A stretch of DNA of 64,000 nucleotides, taken from NCBI GenBank assembly GCA_047495785.1, contig JBLDXI010000009.1, forward strand, positions 5,022,001-5,086,000, in the 5' to 3' direction. Below the pieces are notes generated by a model, which made no database searches, was not told where the DNA came from, and saw nothing but the letters and a program-made list of their open reading frames with translations. Shown piece by piece: positions 25,806 through 37,340 of the stretch; the first letter of the stretch is position 1; each line of letters begins with the position of its first letter. Source of the stretch: Lepidodermella squamata. Lineage: Eukaryota > Gastrotricha. A program made the position numbers and the translations under genes.

Positions 25806-28416
25806 ATGATTTTTCTAATTTATGCTTTGATAATAATAATGCCTTCTATCAGTGCGGGAAAATTGAGCCTCAACACACCACTTACCAATCATCGAATTTT
25901 TTCATCAACGAACAAAAAAGTCGATCAATTGAAGTTGACTTTGAACGTTCACATGAACTATGGTATAAGGCTATATTTCCTTCTATGCAAACATACAATT
26001 TATCTTATGAAAAACAGGGGGTGTCTTGTTTCCAGCTGGTCCCATTTATACCGAACCTGCTAGGATAGCTCTTGATATCATTGAAAAGGCTCAACTGCTG
26101 CCCAACTTCAAACTAACATTGGAAATATTCGACGACGAGGTCAGTCTTCGATCTGCAAAAAAACCGAAAGTATTTTTTGTTCAAATTTTTTCTCAGTGCG
26201 ACGCTCGTCAGTACCCGAAAGCCTTTTTCAAAGAAATTGTCACGGTTGACGAGAATAATGGACCGAACAAAGTTCCTTTCTACATTGGATCGGGTTGTAC
26301 CAATGCTTATGCGAATCTAGCGTCTCATGAAAACATGACAACGGTAATAAAAAAGACCCCCATGTTATTGCACAAATAGCAAATGTGTAACAAGCAACCA
26401 AATTCTTGATCTTTGATCCACTTTGTCTGGTTTAATTATTCCACTTCCATGTATCCATAGATGTCGGTCATTAGCGGTGATGCCAAGTATTTCTATGGCC
26501 GCCATGACAACGCTTTGGTTATGATGCCGTATCAAGACATCTTTTTCGAAGCCGTGCTGAACTTTGTAGCAACAATCGGCTGGAATTATGTCTTCTATTC
26601 ATGCGAAGCCACGGAATACTACTTGAAGTCTGACGCTATAATTGTAGAGAAAGCTAAACAACTCAAGGTTCACGTCGAATTCGCGCCAAAATTCACATTC
26701 TATCAGGGCCAGTTTGCGAACCTCGCCGATATAAGGCCAATTCTTAACGAGCTGAAGGAAAGAAATGCACGAGTTATTATATTCAATACAAAAGCCGCGG
26801 CTGTCGTTGCTTGCATTCTGCACGAGATCGGCATGTATGGCCCGGGATACGTTTTTCTGATGAATGCCGTTACAGCTTTCATGCCAAGTTCGCCGATTCG
26901 TTTTCTCGTTCCGGGGTGTACAGAGCAAATGTTGTATGAAGTTCTGAAGAACGTAATTTTCTTCGGTCACGCATCGATATCGAATGTTGACGAAAATCGC
27001 ACTGATTCATTTGGCATGTCTATCAAGCAATTCGATCAAATGATGAAAGACCGCATCGATAGACCCGAAACCTCGACTCTGTGGTGGTACTATCGGGCAT
27101 CCTACTACGACATGGTCCTACTAACAGCAATAATGCTCAACAGAACTGAGACTGCGCTGAATTCTCGAAATGACTCATTGATAAACTGGACATTAGGATC
27201 TCAGAATCTGCAAAATCGCGGTAGGGAAATCAACAATATCATGGTAGAGAATATGAAGAAGTTGAAGTTCCACGGGCTGTACGTTGAAATGGTGGATGAA
27301 TCTGATTGGAATTCTATAGCTGGGACAACGGCTTTCTACCAAGTTCAGGATATCCCAGGTGTCTCTCTGAATAACAGCCTAGGGCTATCTGGGCGTCAGC
27401 GGAAAGCAGCTGTTGCAACTTTCGATTCCAGAAAACCAGGGGCAATGTTGAAGTTAGGGCCCGAAAAACTTGTCTGGCGAACTCCGCAAGGTCTTCCTCC
27501 TAAAGACCGTATCAAGGTTATCGACGTTTCAGTGCCATTCATTTCGTTCAGTACAGCGATTCCTCTTTCTACAATAGCTGCAATTCTGGTCTTAGTAAAT
27601 ATCGCCCATCTAGTCATGAATTCGCATAGAATTGCGAATGATTCAAAGGATCTGAACGCTTTCAGCGGAGCGGGAAATTTCGCAATATTGATTTTTGTTC
27701 TGATAACTGTCAACGAAGAAGTCGCCAGAAAGGATGTGCATCTTCGCTTCATGATTGCCTGGCCACTGGTAGCTATAGGGACTGCGGTATTAATTGTGAT
27801 CATTATCGCAAAACTCAGCGTTGGACGGTCTTTATCATATAAATCCACAGTGGCTAGAAAAGAAACTTTTCGGTTTGGGGCTGTGTCAACTACGGTGAAA
27901 CCTCCGGTGCCAAGCAAGAAAATCCGTGAAAGGTTTCGATTTATGATTGCATTATTAGTTGTATCTTACGCTATTCTATTTCTGATTTGGTTCCTTATCG
28001 AACCTTTGCGGTCAGAGCCTCAATTTTCCGAGCCATGGGTTGACGAAACTGATATAAGTCAGCATTACAGAGAAGTCACTCTCATTTGCACATTTGGTAG
28101 CTCAGATTCAATTGCCAAATGGTTCATCGCCGCTATTATTGCCTCGTCCGCTCTGCTACTCCTCAAAGCTCTGCTTCTAGCAGTTGGCTTAAGAAAAGTT
28201 GATCTATCAAGCCAATCTACCGACGTTATCATGGCTAGATCATTGGCATTTTGCTTTGTAATTCTGATCCCTTCCGGAATTCTAGTTGTTGTGGCGTTTT
28301 TTGGTAGGACTGCTCAGACTTTTGCGATAGGTTCCAGTGTCATCGCCGTAGTTATTGCATCGATCAATACATTTGCTCTGCTATATTCGAATCGTAATAA
28401 TCGCTTAGCAACATGA
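25806..28416 (+). CDS. Class C GPCR, GABA-B-like, array copy 1 (793 aa)
   Basis: Exons: 25806-25962, 26018-26139, 26197-26343 and 26461-28416; phases agree. A signal peptide (MIFLIYALIIIMPSISAG) precedes a Venus-flytrap ligand domain of roughly residues 45-490 (GGVLFPAGPIYTEPARIAL, LPNFKLTLEIFDDECD, IGWNYVFYSC). The flytrap runs into seven TM helices near residues 507-530, 546-562, 572-596, 635-656, 694-719, 736-757 and 763-785. The stretch FLIWFLIEPLRS and AKWFIAAII...LLLLKALLLAVGLRKV aligns with TM4-TM5 of GABA-B receptors (CWQAVDPLRR; YKGLLMLFG...ETRNV). No nine-cysteine domain is present. Only about 8 residues follow TM7, so there is no coiled coil. It is likely a plasma-membrane receptor for a small ligand, identity unknown. 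Closest to copy 4. Confidence 0.85.
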
Positions 28417-29718
28417 TCTTTGGGTTTCATCAACACGATTTATAGGAAATATTGGATCCCTGATTATGTGTCATTTTACTTTGACAGGAATGCTGCTATC
28501 CACATTTTATTTATCGAGCGTGGATTCCCAGTAAAGACGATTACCTTTAAAATGAATGATTTCACGTTGATTATGTGAACTTTTGAACTTGCGATGATGA
28601 ATGATGAGTAGATAGCTGAATTGTTAATGCTGCTTTAGCATATTATTAGAAAAAACGCTCAAGCTTGACGAGGACGAAATTGCGAAAATGAGGTCCCTGC
28701 GTCACTTAAGAGATCCTTAACGTATCACACCTTTGCTTTTCTAGGATTCAGGAATCCGGATCCGATAGCTCCGAACAAAAGAAATCAAACAATAATCTAA
28801 CAATTTTGAATTGCTATAAGTCCCAAACCAAACCCCAGCGTCAGTGAGAAGTGGAGGGGCACTGGTATCTGGTATCGATGAAAAGCCATCACGGACAGCC
28901 CTTTTCACGGACAGGGTCCAGTAAATCGCAAATTCACACTTAGCTGCGTGATCACGCACCCTTCTTGCAGAATTAAACGCCAGATATCACAAGTTCTGCG
29001 CTTTGTAAGTCGCTCTAGATGCTTCTTTGGAAAACATTTCAGAGGATGAATAGCAGCCAATTCATGAGCTCGTAAGTAAGCTTACGAATGTTCGTGTTTC
29101 TTTCGTGTCTTAAATCACCGGATCAAACGTGCCTTCAGTAAAATTTATGTATTTTAAAATTATCCATTATGGCGTTGGCGTTATCTCGAGGCATGAGCTC
29201 GATATAGAAAACAGCTAATCTTCTAAAAGCCAGCCCGATGGAAAATTCATTATGAAATTTTGCTGGTCCGGTTAAATGAACAATTGGCCTTAATTTATGG
29301 CAATTATGCGGAGCAATCCAATTACCGACATTTTTTGCTGCACAGCGAGTGCGTCAATGTTTGCGTGAATTGCTGTTAATCATTGCATTTTTGTAACGCC
29401 CTGCCGATGACCCGCTTTGTCACATGTTTCGTACTTACTGTAGGGCCGGACGGCTACATGCTTTATAATGACAGAAACCGGTTGCTCGCTCAAAGCGACT
29501 GACCGCTAGGCTGTAAGCTGTAATGATCGGTTGCACTTTGGCCCAGAAAATCGGACTCACTAGTTTTGATTACATACTGACCAAATGGCCGATTGGCGAA
29601 CGACAGGGCAAGCAAATACACGAATAGTTAACGCTTAACGCACCAAAAAATAGCGGTGGTTAGCTTGCCCGGAAAAACCGACCTGTTCTCTACTACGAAG
29701 TTATTATTTTAGACAGTC
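28417..29718. other. Spacer between GPCR copies 1 and 2
   Basis: No gene is supported. Short open frames (for example 28741-28959 minus) have no domain. It should contain the 3' UTR of copy 1 and the promoter of copy 2. Confidence 0.4.
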
Positions 29719-32462
29719 ATGAAGTTAAAGATCGGATTTTTGCTCGCAATTATATGCGTTCATTCAGCTTCGTTTGAAAAGTTGAAGCTCTACTCGCCTC
29801 TGGCCAGTCGCTACCTGTCTCCGAAAATCGATGGAACTAGGCCTAATCGCACGAAATTGACGTTGAATGTTCAAATGAACTATGGTTTGAAGCTACTTAA
29901 ACTTGCCACTGACGCGCTTTAACGTCTCATTTGACGGGATGATTTTCCGGAGCACGAAACGTATTAATTCGTGCGCATAATAGTGGAACGTTAAAGCACG
30001 TCATGCAAAACCGAGATCAAGTGAGGTACCTAATTTTATCTACAGGCGGCTTCATTTTCCCCGCTGGTCCAATTTACTCTGAAGCTTCGCAAATCGCGCT
30101 GAATGTCATTGCATCAGCCGATATACTTCCTGATTTCGACTTGGCTATCGAAATATACGACGATGAGGTGAGTACGTTAGGTATTTGTCTTGAAAAATGC
30201 AATTCTCATGATGTTCACTCAAGTGCGATATCACAAAATACCCAAGGGGATTGTTCACGGAAATCGCCTCAGTCGACGAAAGCGATGTGCAAAACAAGGT
30301 GCCAGTTTATATTGGTGGAGGCTGTACGAATGGTTACTCAAATCTCGCTTACCACGTCAATATGACTGCGGTAACACAACGCTAATCAGTTTTTTTCTGG
30401 TGAAACCGCTCTTTTTCAGCTTTCAGCTGTAACGGGGGATGGCAAGTTTTTCTACCGCAAGTATGAGGGCGCGATGTTCTTCATGCCGTACCAAGATATA
30501 TTCTTCGAAGCGATTTTCCATTTCATCGCTGCAAATGGTTGGAAGTACGTATTCTATTCATCCGAGTCAAGCGAGTACTACCTGAAATTAGACCCGCTAG
30601 TTGCAGAGAAAGCTCGAAATAAAGGCGTTCAGGTCGAATTCGCCCCGAAATTCACATACCTATTTCTACGCAAATCTCTATTCATAAATATTGAGGATAT
30701 TACGCCTATTCTTCTCACGATGAAAGCTAAGGATGCTAGAATCATCATTTTTGACACTCCAATGATAGCAGCGGTTGCTTGCTACTTGCATAAAAATGGG
30801 ATGTTTGGGCCTGGATATGTTTTTCTAATGACAGCTATACCAGCTTTTCTACCGAACACGCCCGTCCGCTTCCTTGTCCCTGGTTGCTCCGAGCGAATGT
30901 TGTACGAAGTCCTGAAAAGCGTTATATTTTTCGGTCACGCCTCGGTATCAAATATCGAAGAAACCCGAATGGATTCTTTTGGGATGACCATTAAAAGATT
31001 CGATAGCCTAATGAGGGAAAGAATTGAAAATCCAGAGGCTTCGAATCTTTGGTGGTACTATCGAGCCATGTACTACGACATGGTCCTACTAACAGCGTTA
31101 ATGCTCAACAAAACAGAGACACAACTCAAGTCTCGAAACGATTCATTGATAAACTGGACGCTAGGTTCTAAGAATCTGCAAAATCGTGGCAAGGAAATCA
31201 ACACGCTGATGGTCGAAAATCTACGTGAGATGAAGTTCAAAGGTCTTTACGCTGAGATTACGAATTCCTCTGATTGGAATTCTTTAGCTGGAAAGACGGC
31301 TTTCTACCAAGTTCAGGATATCCCAGACGGCCCTCTGAATAACAGTCTAGGACTATCCGGTCTTCAGCGGAAAGCAGCAGTTGCAACTTTTGATTCCAGA
31401 GAATCTTCTCCCAAGTTGTTGCAAGGTCCGGAAAAACCCATCTGGAGAACTCCTGATGGACTGAGGCCTAAAGATAAGGTTGTAATACTCAATATCCCAG
31501 TGTCTTTGGTCCCAAATAGAGCCTCAATTCCTATTTCGTCTTTGGCAGCGATTTTCATAATTCTAAATTTGGCTTTTGTATGCCTGAACTTGGCAAGAAA
31601 AGGATCAACTCGTTTTCCCAGAGCAATATACCTGAATTCTCTGAGTGGGATAGGTAATGCAGCTATCATGACGTTTGTTCTGTTCGCTGTCAATGAGAAC
31701 CCTGGGCAAGCAGATATTCATTTGAGATACATGATTGGCTGGCCTTTGTTAACAGCGGGTATCGCTGCGATAATGACAAGCATTATAGCTAAGCTTCAAA
31801 TGGCAAGTTCCTTGACTGATAATTTTTACCCTGTTTCAAAAACTAATTCGAAACCCACATCGCTTCGGAGATTTGTGAGGGGATTCCCAAACACTACGCT
31901 TGTTCCTAAAAGATCCAAGCCTGGTAATTCTGTCGGCTCTAAAATGCCACTTCATATCGCTTTGATCTCAGCCGCAATTCCACTTTTCTACGCCATGATT
32001 TTCTTGATTTGGTTCCTAATCTACCCACTAGAGTCGCAGGCTCTTATCTCGGAGGCAAGAGTTGATCTGGTTGATGTCAGCGTGTTTTATCAGGATGTCA
32101 TAATTATTAGCTCGTTCGGAAATTCCAGTAATGCTGCCACGTGGTTCTTGGCTGCTATAATATCGACTTTCGGAATTATGTTTCTCAAAGCGATACATCT
32201 TGCTGTTCGACTGCGGAAGGTCCAGCTTCCAGATGACTCTGCGGATTTGGTTCAAGCGAGAACGTTGGCGCTTTGTCTAACAATACTTATCACTGCTGCT
32301 TTGGTAGTAGTTCAGGCTCTGTTCTCCGGAAGTCAGCGGTCCTTTATCGTGGCTACAAGCGCAATGGCCATTTTGGTTGTAGCTTTCAACTCTTCGGCCT
32401 TGATGTACACAAAAATTGGAGAATTAATGCAAGGGCGCAACGGAAATCGCATGAGCAGGTGA
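29719..32462 (+). CDS. Class C GPCR, GABA-B-like, array copy 2 (825 aa)
   Basis: Exons: 29719-29884, 30046-30167, 30224-30370 and 30420-32462. Exons 2 and 3 have the same lengths (122, 147 nt) as in the other copies. It has a signal peptide (KIGFLLAIICVHSAS), flytrap domain (GGFIFPAGPIYSEASQIAL; GGCTNGYSNLAYHVNMTA), seven TM helices and a short basic tail (GELMQGRNGNRMSR). The TM4-TM5 block (IFLIWFLIYPLESQ ... MFLKAIHLAVRLRKVQL) is GABA-B-like. The ECL2 cysteine seen in copies 1, 3 and 4 is Ser here (IIISSFGN). Intron 1 is 161 bp, against about 54 bp in its sisters, because of a foldback insertion at 29910-30003. AATAAA lies at 32656-32661. Closest to copy 3. Confidence 0.85.
29910..30003. 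mobile_element. Foldback MITE in intron 1 of GPCR copy 2
   Basis: The arms tgacgcgctttaacgt (29910-29925) and acgttaaagcacgtca (29988-30003) are inverted repeats with one mismatch. A second inner hairpin (cacgaa...ttcgtg) sits between them. The intron is about 107 bp longer than the same intron in the other three copies, which fits an insertion of this size. Confidence 0.6.
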
Positions 32463-33988
32463 AAGGAAATGATAGAATTCTACGGGCAAAATGTAACGAA
32501 CTTGATGTCTTGTTTGTAAAACGAACACTTTTGTCATCAATGTTTTCTACAACTTGGAATTTCTTCGCGTCAGAATCTCAAATCTGTTTCAATTTCTTTG
32601 TTGATGGTTAATACCATCTGTGTATTGTATTGCAGTATGTAAATCGAAATCAGCGAATAAAACCTGGTCATACGTCATACGACAGGCTGAACCTGACAAA
32701 GAACTAACATTCGCGTATAACCTTGATCGAGTCCGTCTGCACATTGAGACTGACTTTTAGTTCAGTTTTTTCGATCAGCAGGCTCTCCTGCAGGAGTGCA
32801 TCCCACCTGTTGCGACACTTGCGTAAAATCGTGAAGCAATTGTGCAAATGTTCGCACGGACCCACGACTAAATAAAAATAGACTGAACTCACTTCGTTTT
32901 GCCATCAACAAACACTCAATTAGCGAAATTCGTATCGACGCAAAAATGTTATGGGAAATCATGACATTGACCTCCTTTCCCAGCAGTATCAAAGCGAATG
33001 CGACTAAAAGCTATTTTGTGAGCTAGGTTTGCGATGTTTTTTTGGCTACAAGAGAAAGTGCCTTCGTGACGTGAAGATGATAAAGGATCGCTGATTTCCT
33101 GAGAACAGCGCCTGAGCTACAACTACAACCAGATGATGGTAAAATTTTATGTTCCCAGGAATGGTAATTCTGGAAATTTTTCTCGATGGAATGGTGGAAT
33201 GGAAAATCGAGAAAAATCGAGTCCTTGGCGCTGAAATGTGACCGGAAATAACAGCCGGAATTCAGCATGAAATGATCATCATCCCGAGGTCGTGGTACCA
33301 TTCTAGTCCATTCTGGTACCATTCTAGTTTTGTCTCAAAGTCTATTGCTGGGTCGGTCACGGTAATTGAGTTGGTGGAATTGGTCGGTGTGGTTTTTTAT
33401 AAATAATACTAGTCAAGTGAAAATATCGCGTCCTGCCGAGCGCCATTAATGCTATCACATCGACCATCCAAGTAACTTTGACAAGCAAGCCTGTACTAAG
33501 ATGTACCTATGTTTTTCGTTCGAAGTTGTGACTCTCTTCCGCGCCACGAACGTTATGCAAAGAGTTACAAAATAATACTAATATGCAGTTCTTTCAGACT
33601 GCGTGGAACCATCGGCTAGAGATGCTAATTGGCTATATCGTTAGCGGCGCGCCAAAACAACCACTTAGATGACTCATTCGATCGTACTTAAAGTCGCCGA
33701 ACGTAATGATGAAGTACGATAGGCCATTTGAGCACTGATTTTTTTCTACTCTCGATCGTACTATCCATATGAAATCTATAAATAGTAAAGTGGTTGTTTT
33801 GGCGCGCCGCTAACGATATAGTGTTCTCCTTAATGATAACGATGTGATGCGGGGTTAATACATTTTCAAATTTATTTTTGGGTTTTTTCCGAACTTTTTC
33901 TAATGTCTGGTGTAAAATTAGCTTCGTTTACTGTCTCAGATCCTCGACTGCTCTCTGCTTGATAATTGCGAAATTATTTCCTCAAGAC
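32463..33988. other. Spacer between GPCR copies 2 and 3
   Basis: It holds the 3' UTR of copy 2, a short direct repeat (ggtaccattctagt, twice near 33293-33330), and a MITE with 34-bp perfect terminal inverted repeats (33633-33821). No gene is supported. Confidence 0.45.
33633..33821. mobile_element. 189-bp MITE with 34-bp perfect inverted repeats
   Basis: The element starts ctatatcgttagcggcgcgc (33633) and ends with its exact complement; the arms match over 34 bp (33633-33666 and 33788-33821). The interior has no coding capacity. No obvious target-site duplication is seen. The identical arms suggest a young insertion. Confidence 0.75.
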
Positions 33989-35809
33989 ATGAAGATGAAT
34001 ACAGCTATTTTCTTGGCAATTTTCAGCCTGCATTTAGCTTGGTCTGAAAAATTAAATCTATACTCACCACTGGCCAGCCGGTTTTTGTCATCGACTAATG
34101 ATAAAGCACGAATACATCGTACCAAGTTGACGTTGAATGTTCAAATGAACTATGGTAGGAAAGCATATAGTATGCCGTTCTCAGTTGAACAGTACATTCT
34201 CTATGCAGGTGGCTACATTTTCCCAGCTGGTCCAATTTATTCCGAAGCTTCGCAAATCGCGCTAAATGTAATATCAACGGCCAACATTCTGCCCGATTAC
34301 GATCTTGTTATCGAAATATTTGACGATGAGGTGGGTTGACTACGAATTCTCATAATACAGCTTGACTCGTTGATTCTTCATTGAAGTGCGATGTCACAAA
34401 ATACCCGAAGGCATTCTTCACTGAATACACCTTAGTTGACGAGAAAAATGGCCCAAATAAAGTCCCAATCTACATTGCAGGAGGCTGTCCGAGTGCTTAC
34501 GCAAATTTTGGACATCACGTCAATATGACAGCAGTAAAACGAAATCTTCTTTCGTTGTTGTTAAAACTTTTAAAACTTTTTCAGCTTTCAGCCATCAGCG
34601 GCGATGGCAAGTTCTTCTATCGCCATTTTGAAGGCGTGATGTTCTTCATGCCGTATCAAGATATCTTTTTCGAAGCTGTGTTCCACTTCGTGGCTGCAAA
34701 TGGCTGGAACTACGTTTTCTACTCTTGTGAAGCAACCGAATACTATCTGAAATTAGACGCTTTAGTTGCCGAAAAAGCTCGCAATCAAGGTGTTCAAGTC
34801 GAATTCGCCCCGAAATTCACCTACTTCTCCGCCCAATTCGTGAATCTCGAAGATATTGCCCCGGTTCTTCTAGCTATGAAAGCTAAGGATGCTAGAATCA
34901 TCATTTTCAACACTCCAATTGTCGCTGCAGTTGCATGTCACTTGCACCAAGCAGGGATGTACGGTCCTGGTTATGTATTCCTCATGACAGCTATAACTGC
35001 TTTTCTACCCAATACTCTCATCCGCTACCTTGTGCCTGGTTGCTCAGAGCAAATGTAGTACGACGTCTTGAAGAGCGTTATATTTTTCGGCCACGCCTCG
35101 GTTTCAAATATCGAAGAAACCCGAATGGATTTTTTTGGAATGACCATTAAAAGATTCGATAGCCTAATGAGGGAAAGAATTGAAAATCCAGAGGCTTCGA
35201 ATCTCTGGTGGTATTATCGAGCCATGTACTATGACATGGTGTTACTAACAGCATTAATGCTCAACAAAACAGAGACTCAACTCAAGTCTCGAAATGACTC
35301 ATTGATAAACTGGACGCTGGGTTCTGAGAATCTGCAAAATCGTGGCAAGGAAATCAACAAGTTAATGGTCGAAAATCTACGTGAGATGAAATTCAAGGGC
35401 CTGTACGCTGAGATCACGAATTCCTCTGATTGGAATTCTCTCGCTGGAAAAACTGCTTTCTACCAAGTTCAGGATATCCCTGACGTACCTCTGAATAACA
35501 GCCTAGGACTATCTGGTCTTCAGAGGAAAGCAGCTGTCGCGACCTTTGATTCGAGGGAACCTTCTGCTTTTTTGCGCCAAGGTCCCGAAAAACCCATTTG
35601 GAAAACACCAGACGGACTGAGGCCCAAAGACAGGATTCTTACATTCAATATTTCAGTTCCTTTAGTCCCAAATAGAGCCTCAATTCCTATTATGACTTTT
35701 GCGGCGATTTTCATATTCCTGAATTTTGTTTATCTCAGCCTGAACTCCTCGAGAAAGGGATCAGCTCGCTTTCGAAACTCCTCAAACCTTAATTCCCTGA
35801 GTGGCATAG

Positions 35810-35936
35810 GTAATATACAGGGCGTTCGCGTAATAATACTCTGGGTGAGCTAAAAATAGCTACAAAAAAGCTAAAATGAATGCAAAAAGTAGCAAAGCTA
35901 TTTTTAGAAGAGTATTATTACGCGAACGCCCTGTAG
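35810..35936 (+). other. Candidate transposon-derived intron in GPCR copy 3
   Basis: The segment starts GTAATA and ends CCCTGTAG, so the TA-flanked MITE plus flanking host bases form GT...AG borders. The sister gene reads GGG ATA GGT AAT GCA GCT ATC ATG with no intron. Splicing here would give GGC ATA GCT ATC ATG in frame. Length 127 nt leaves a +1 shift if unspliced. Confidence 0.45.
35816..35935. mobile_element. 116-bp TA-flanked foldback MITE inside GPCR copy 3
   Basis: TA is duplicated at 35816-35817 and 35934-35935. Between them the element begins CAGGGCGTTCGCGTAATAAT and ends in the exact inverse; 25 bp of terminal inverted repeat are perfect, and an inner ctaaaaatagct is also inverted. 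TA duplication and CAGGG ends are typical of Tc1/mariner-type non-autonomous elements. A half copy lies at 37134-37163. Confidence 0.85.
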
Positions 35937-36943
35937 CTATCATGACGTTTGTTCTATTCGCGGTGACTGAAAACCCTGGACAGGCAGATATTCATTTGAG
36001 ATACATGATTGGCTGGCCTTTGTTAACAGCTGGCATTGCTGCTATAATAACGAGTATTATCGCTAAGCTTCAAATTGCCAATGGCACGATTGATAATTCT
36101 CAACCTGTCTCAAGAGCGGCTTCAAAACCCGCATCGCTTCACAGGCCTGTGAGTGTGACCCGTAACTCTGGATTAGCTCCCCGTAGATCAAGGTCAGGTT
36201 TTGCCATCGACCCTAAAATTCGGCTGTGCAGCGTTTTGATCTCATCTGCAGTTTGTCTTGCTTATCCCATGGTATTCCTGATCTGGTTCCTCATGGAACC
36301 ACTGGAATCACATGCTTTATTCTCGAGAGCAAGCGTTGATTTAGTGGATATCAGCGTTTTTTATCAAGAAGTCACCGTGATTTGCTCCTTCGGAAGTTCC
36401 AATAATGTTGCTGCGTGGTTCTTGGCTGCTATAATATCGACTTTCGGAATAATGTTCCTTAAAGCGATACAGCTTGCAATCAGGCTGCGAAAGGTCCATC
36501 TTCGTGATCACTTTGCGGATTTGGGTCTGTCGAAAATGTTGGCTTTTTGCCTGACAATACTTATCACAGCTGGTTTTGTTGTAGTTCTGGCTCTATTCTC
36601 AGGGAATCCGCGATCCTGCATCATCGCTACAAGTGCTATGGCTATCTTGGTTGTAGCTTTCAACTCTGCAGTCTTGATTTATGCTAAAACTGAAGAAGTG
36701 GTGCAAAGACGGAAAGGAAATAATATCAGCTGATGAGCGGAGATGAGTAAATCGAGTGCGAGCAAGTTAAAATTATTATTCATTTAGAAAATCCAATAAA
36801 TGACGGAAGACGGAAGATGAGAAAAACATTTTTTTCATGCGAATAATGACCACGGTCGCCGACCGCTCCGACCACTGCCACCACCATGACGCATTGAACA
36901 GCAAAAAAGTGGACTTTGACACTGCAAATCGAGACTAAGATTT

Positions 36944-37009
36944 AAGATCTAGCTAACAAAAAAGCTATGTTGAGTTTGTAATGTTCAGCTTTTTTGTTAG
37001 CTAGATCTT
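36944..37009. repeat. 66-bp foldback
   Basis: The arms aagatctagctaacaaaaaa-gct (36944-36966) and their exact complement (36987-37009) enclose 20 bp. It is probably a small hairpin element. Several AAGATCT/AAGATCTTG motifs follow in the next 120 bp. Confidence 0.65.
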
Positions 37010-37133
37010 GAATACTTAATTATCTGCTAAGATCTTTGAGCCCAAATCTTTGCAAATCTGTGCAAGATCGTGCACGGATCTTTGATGGAACTTGGCAAGT
37101 TCTGCTAAGATCTTGCCAAGATTTGATCCCTAG

Positions 37134-37340
37134 GGCTATTTTAAAAGAGTATTATTACGCGAATAATTATTTGTTCCTCTTAGCGATGCATCTTGCAGTT
37201 AGACTGCGGAAGATCAATTTACGGATTTGGTTCAAGCGAAAATTTTGGCGATTTGTCTAAAGATGCTCATCAAAGTCCGTTCGGTTGTAGCTCTAAATCC
37301 TTGAGGAATCCGCGACCTTTACTCATGGGTACAATTTATC
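37134..37340 (+). pseudogene. Relic of a fifth GPCR copy joined to half a MITE
   Basis: The stretch 37134-37163 (gctattttaaaagagtattattacgcgaa) matches the right arm of the MITE in copy 3. Directly after it, gcgatgcatcttgcagttag-actgcggaag matches TM5/i3 of the array receptors (translation MHLAVRLRKINL). Further matches follow (gatttggttcaagcgaaaat, cgatttgtctaa, agtccg-ttcggttgtagctct, gaatccgcgacctt), with several indels. No open frame survives. Confidence 0.7.

Larger units (their letters stand above)
33989..36733 (+). pseudogene. Class C GPCR, GABA-B-like, array copy 3, with an in-frame stop and a MITE insertion
   Basis: Exons: 33989-34154, 34209-34330, 34387-34533 and 34585 onward. The signal peptide, flytrap and TM motifs match copy 2 (GGYIFPAGPIYSEASQIAL; FLIWFLMEPLES; MFLKAIQLAIRLRKVHL). 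Two lesions are present. First, codon 35056-35058 is TAG where the sisters have a Leu codon in EQMLYEVLK. Second, a 116-bp foldback transposon (35818-35933) interrupts the TM2 region. The transposon sits between a GT at 35810 and an AG ending at 35936; removal of 35810-35936 (127 nt) would restore the frame and cost only two residues. The rest of the frame is open to 36733, so the gene decayed recently or is still expressed as a truncated ectodomain. AATAAA lies at 36795-36800. Confidence 0.8.
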
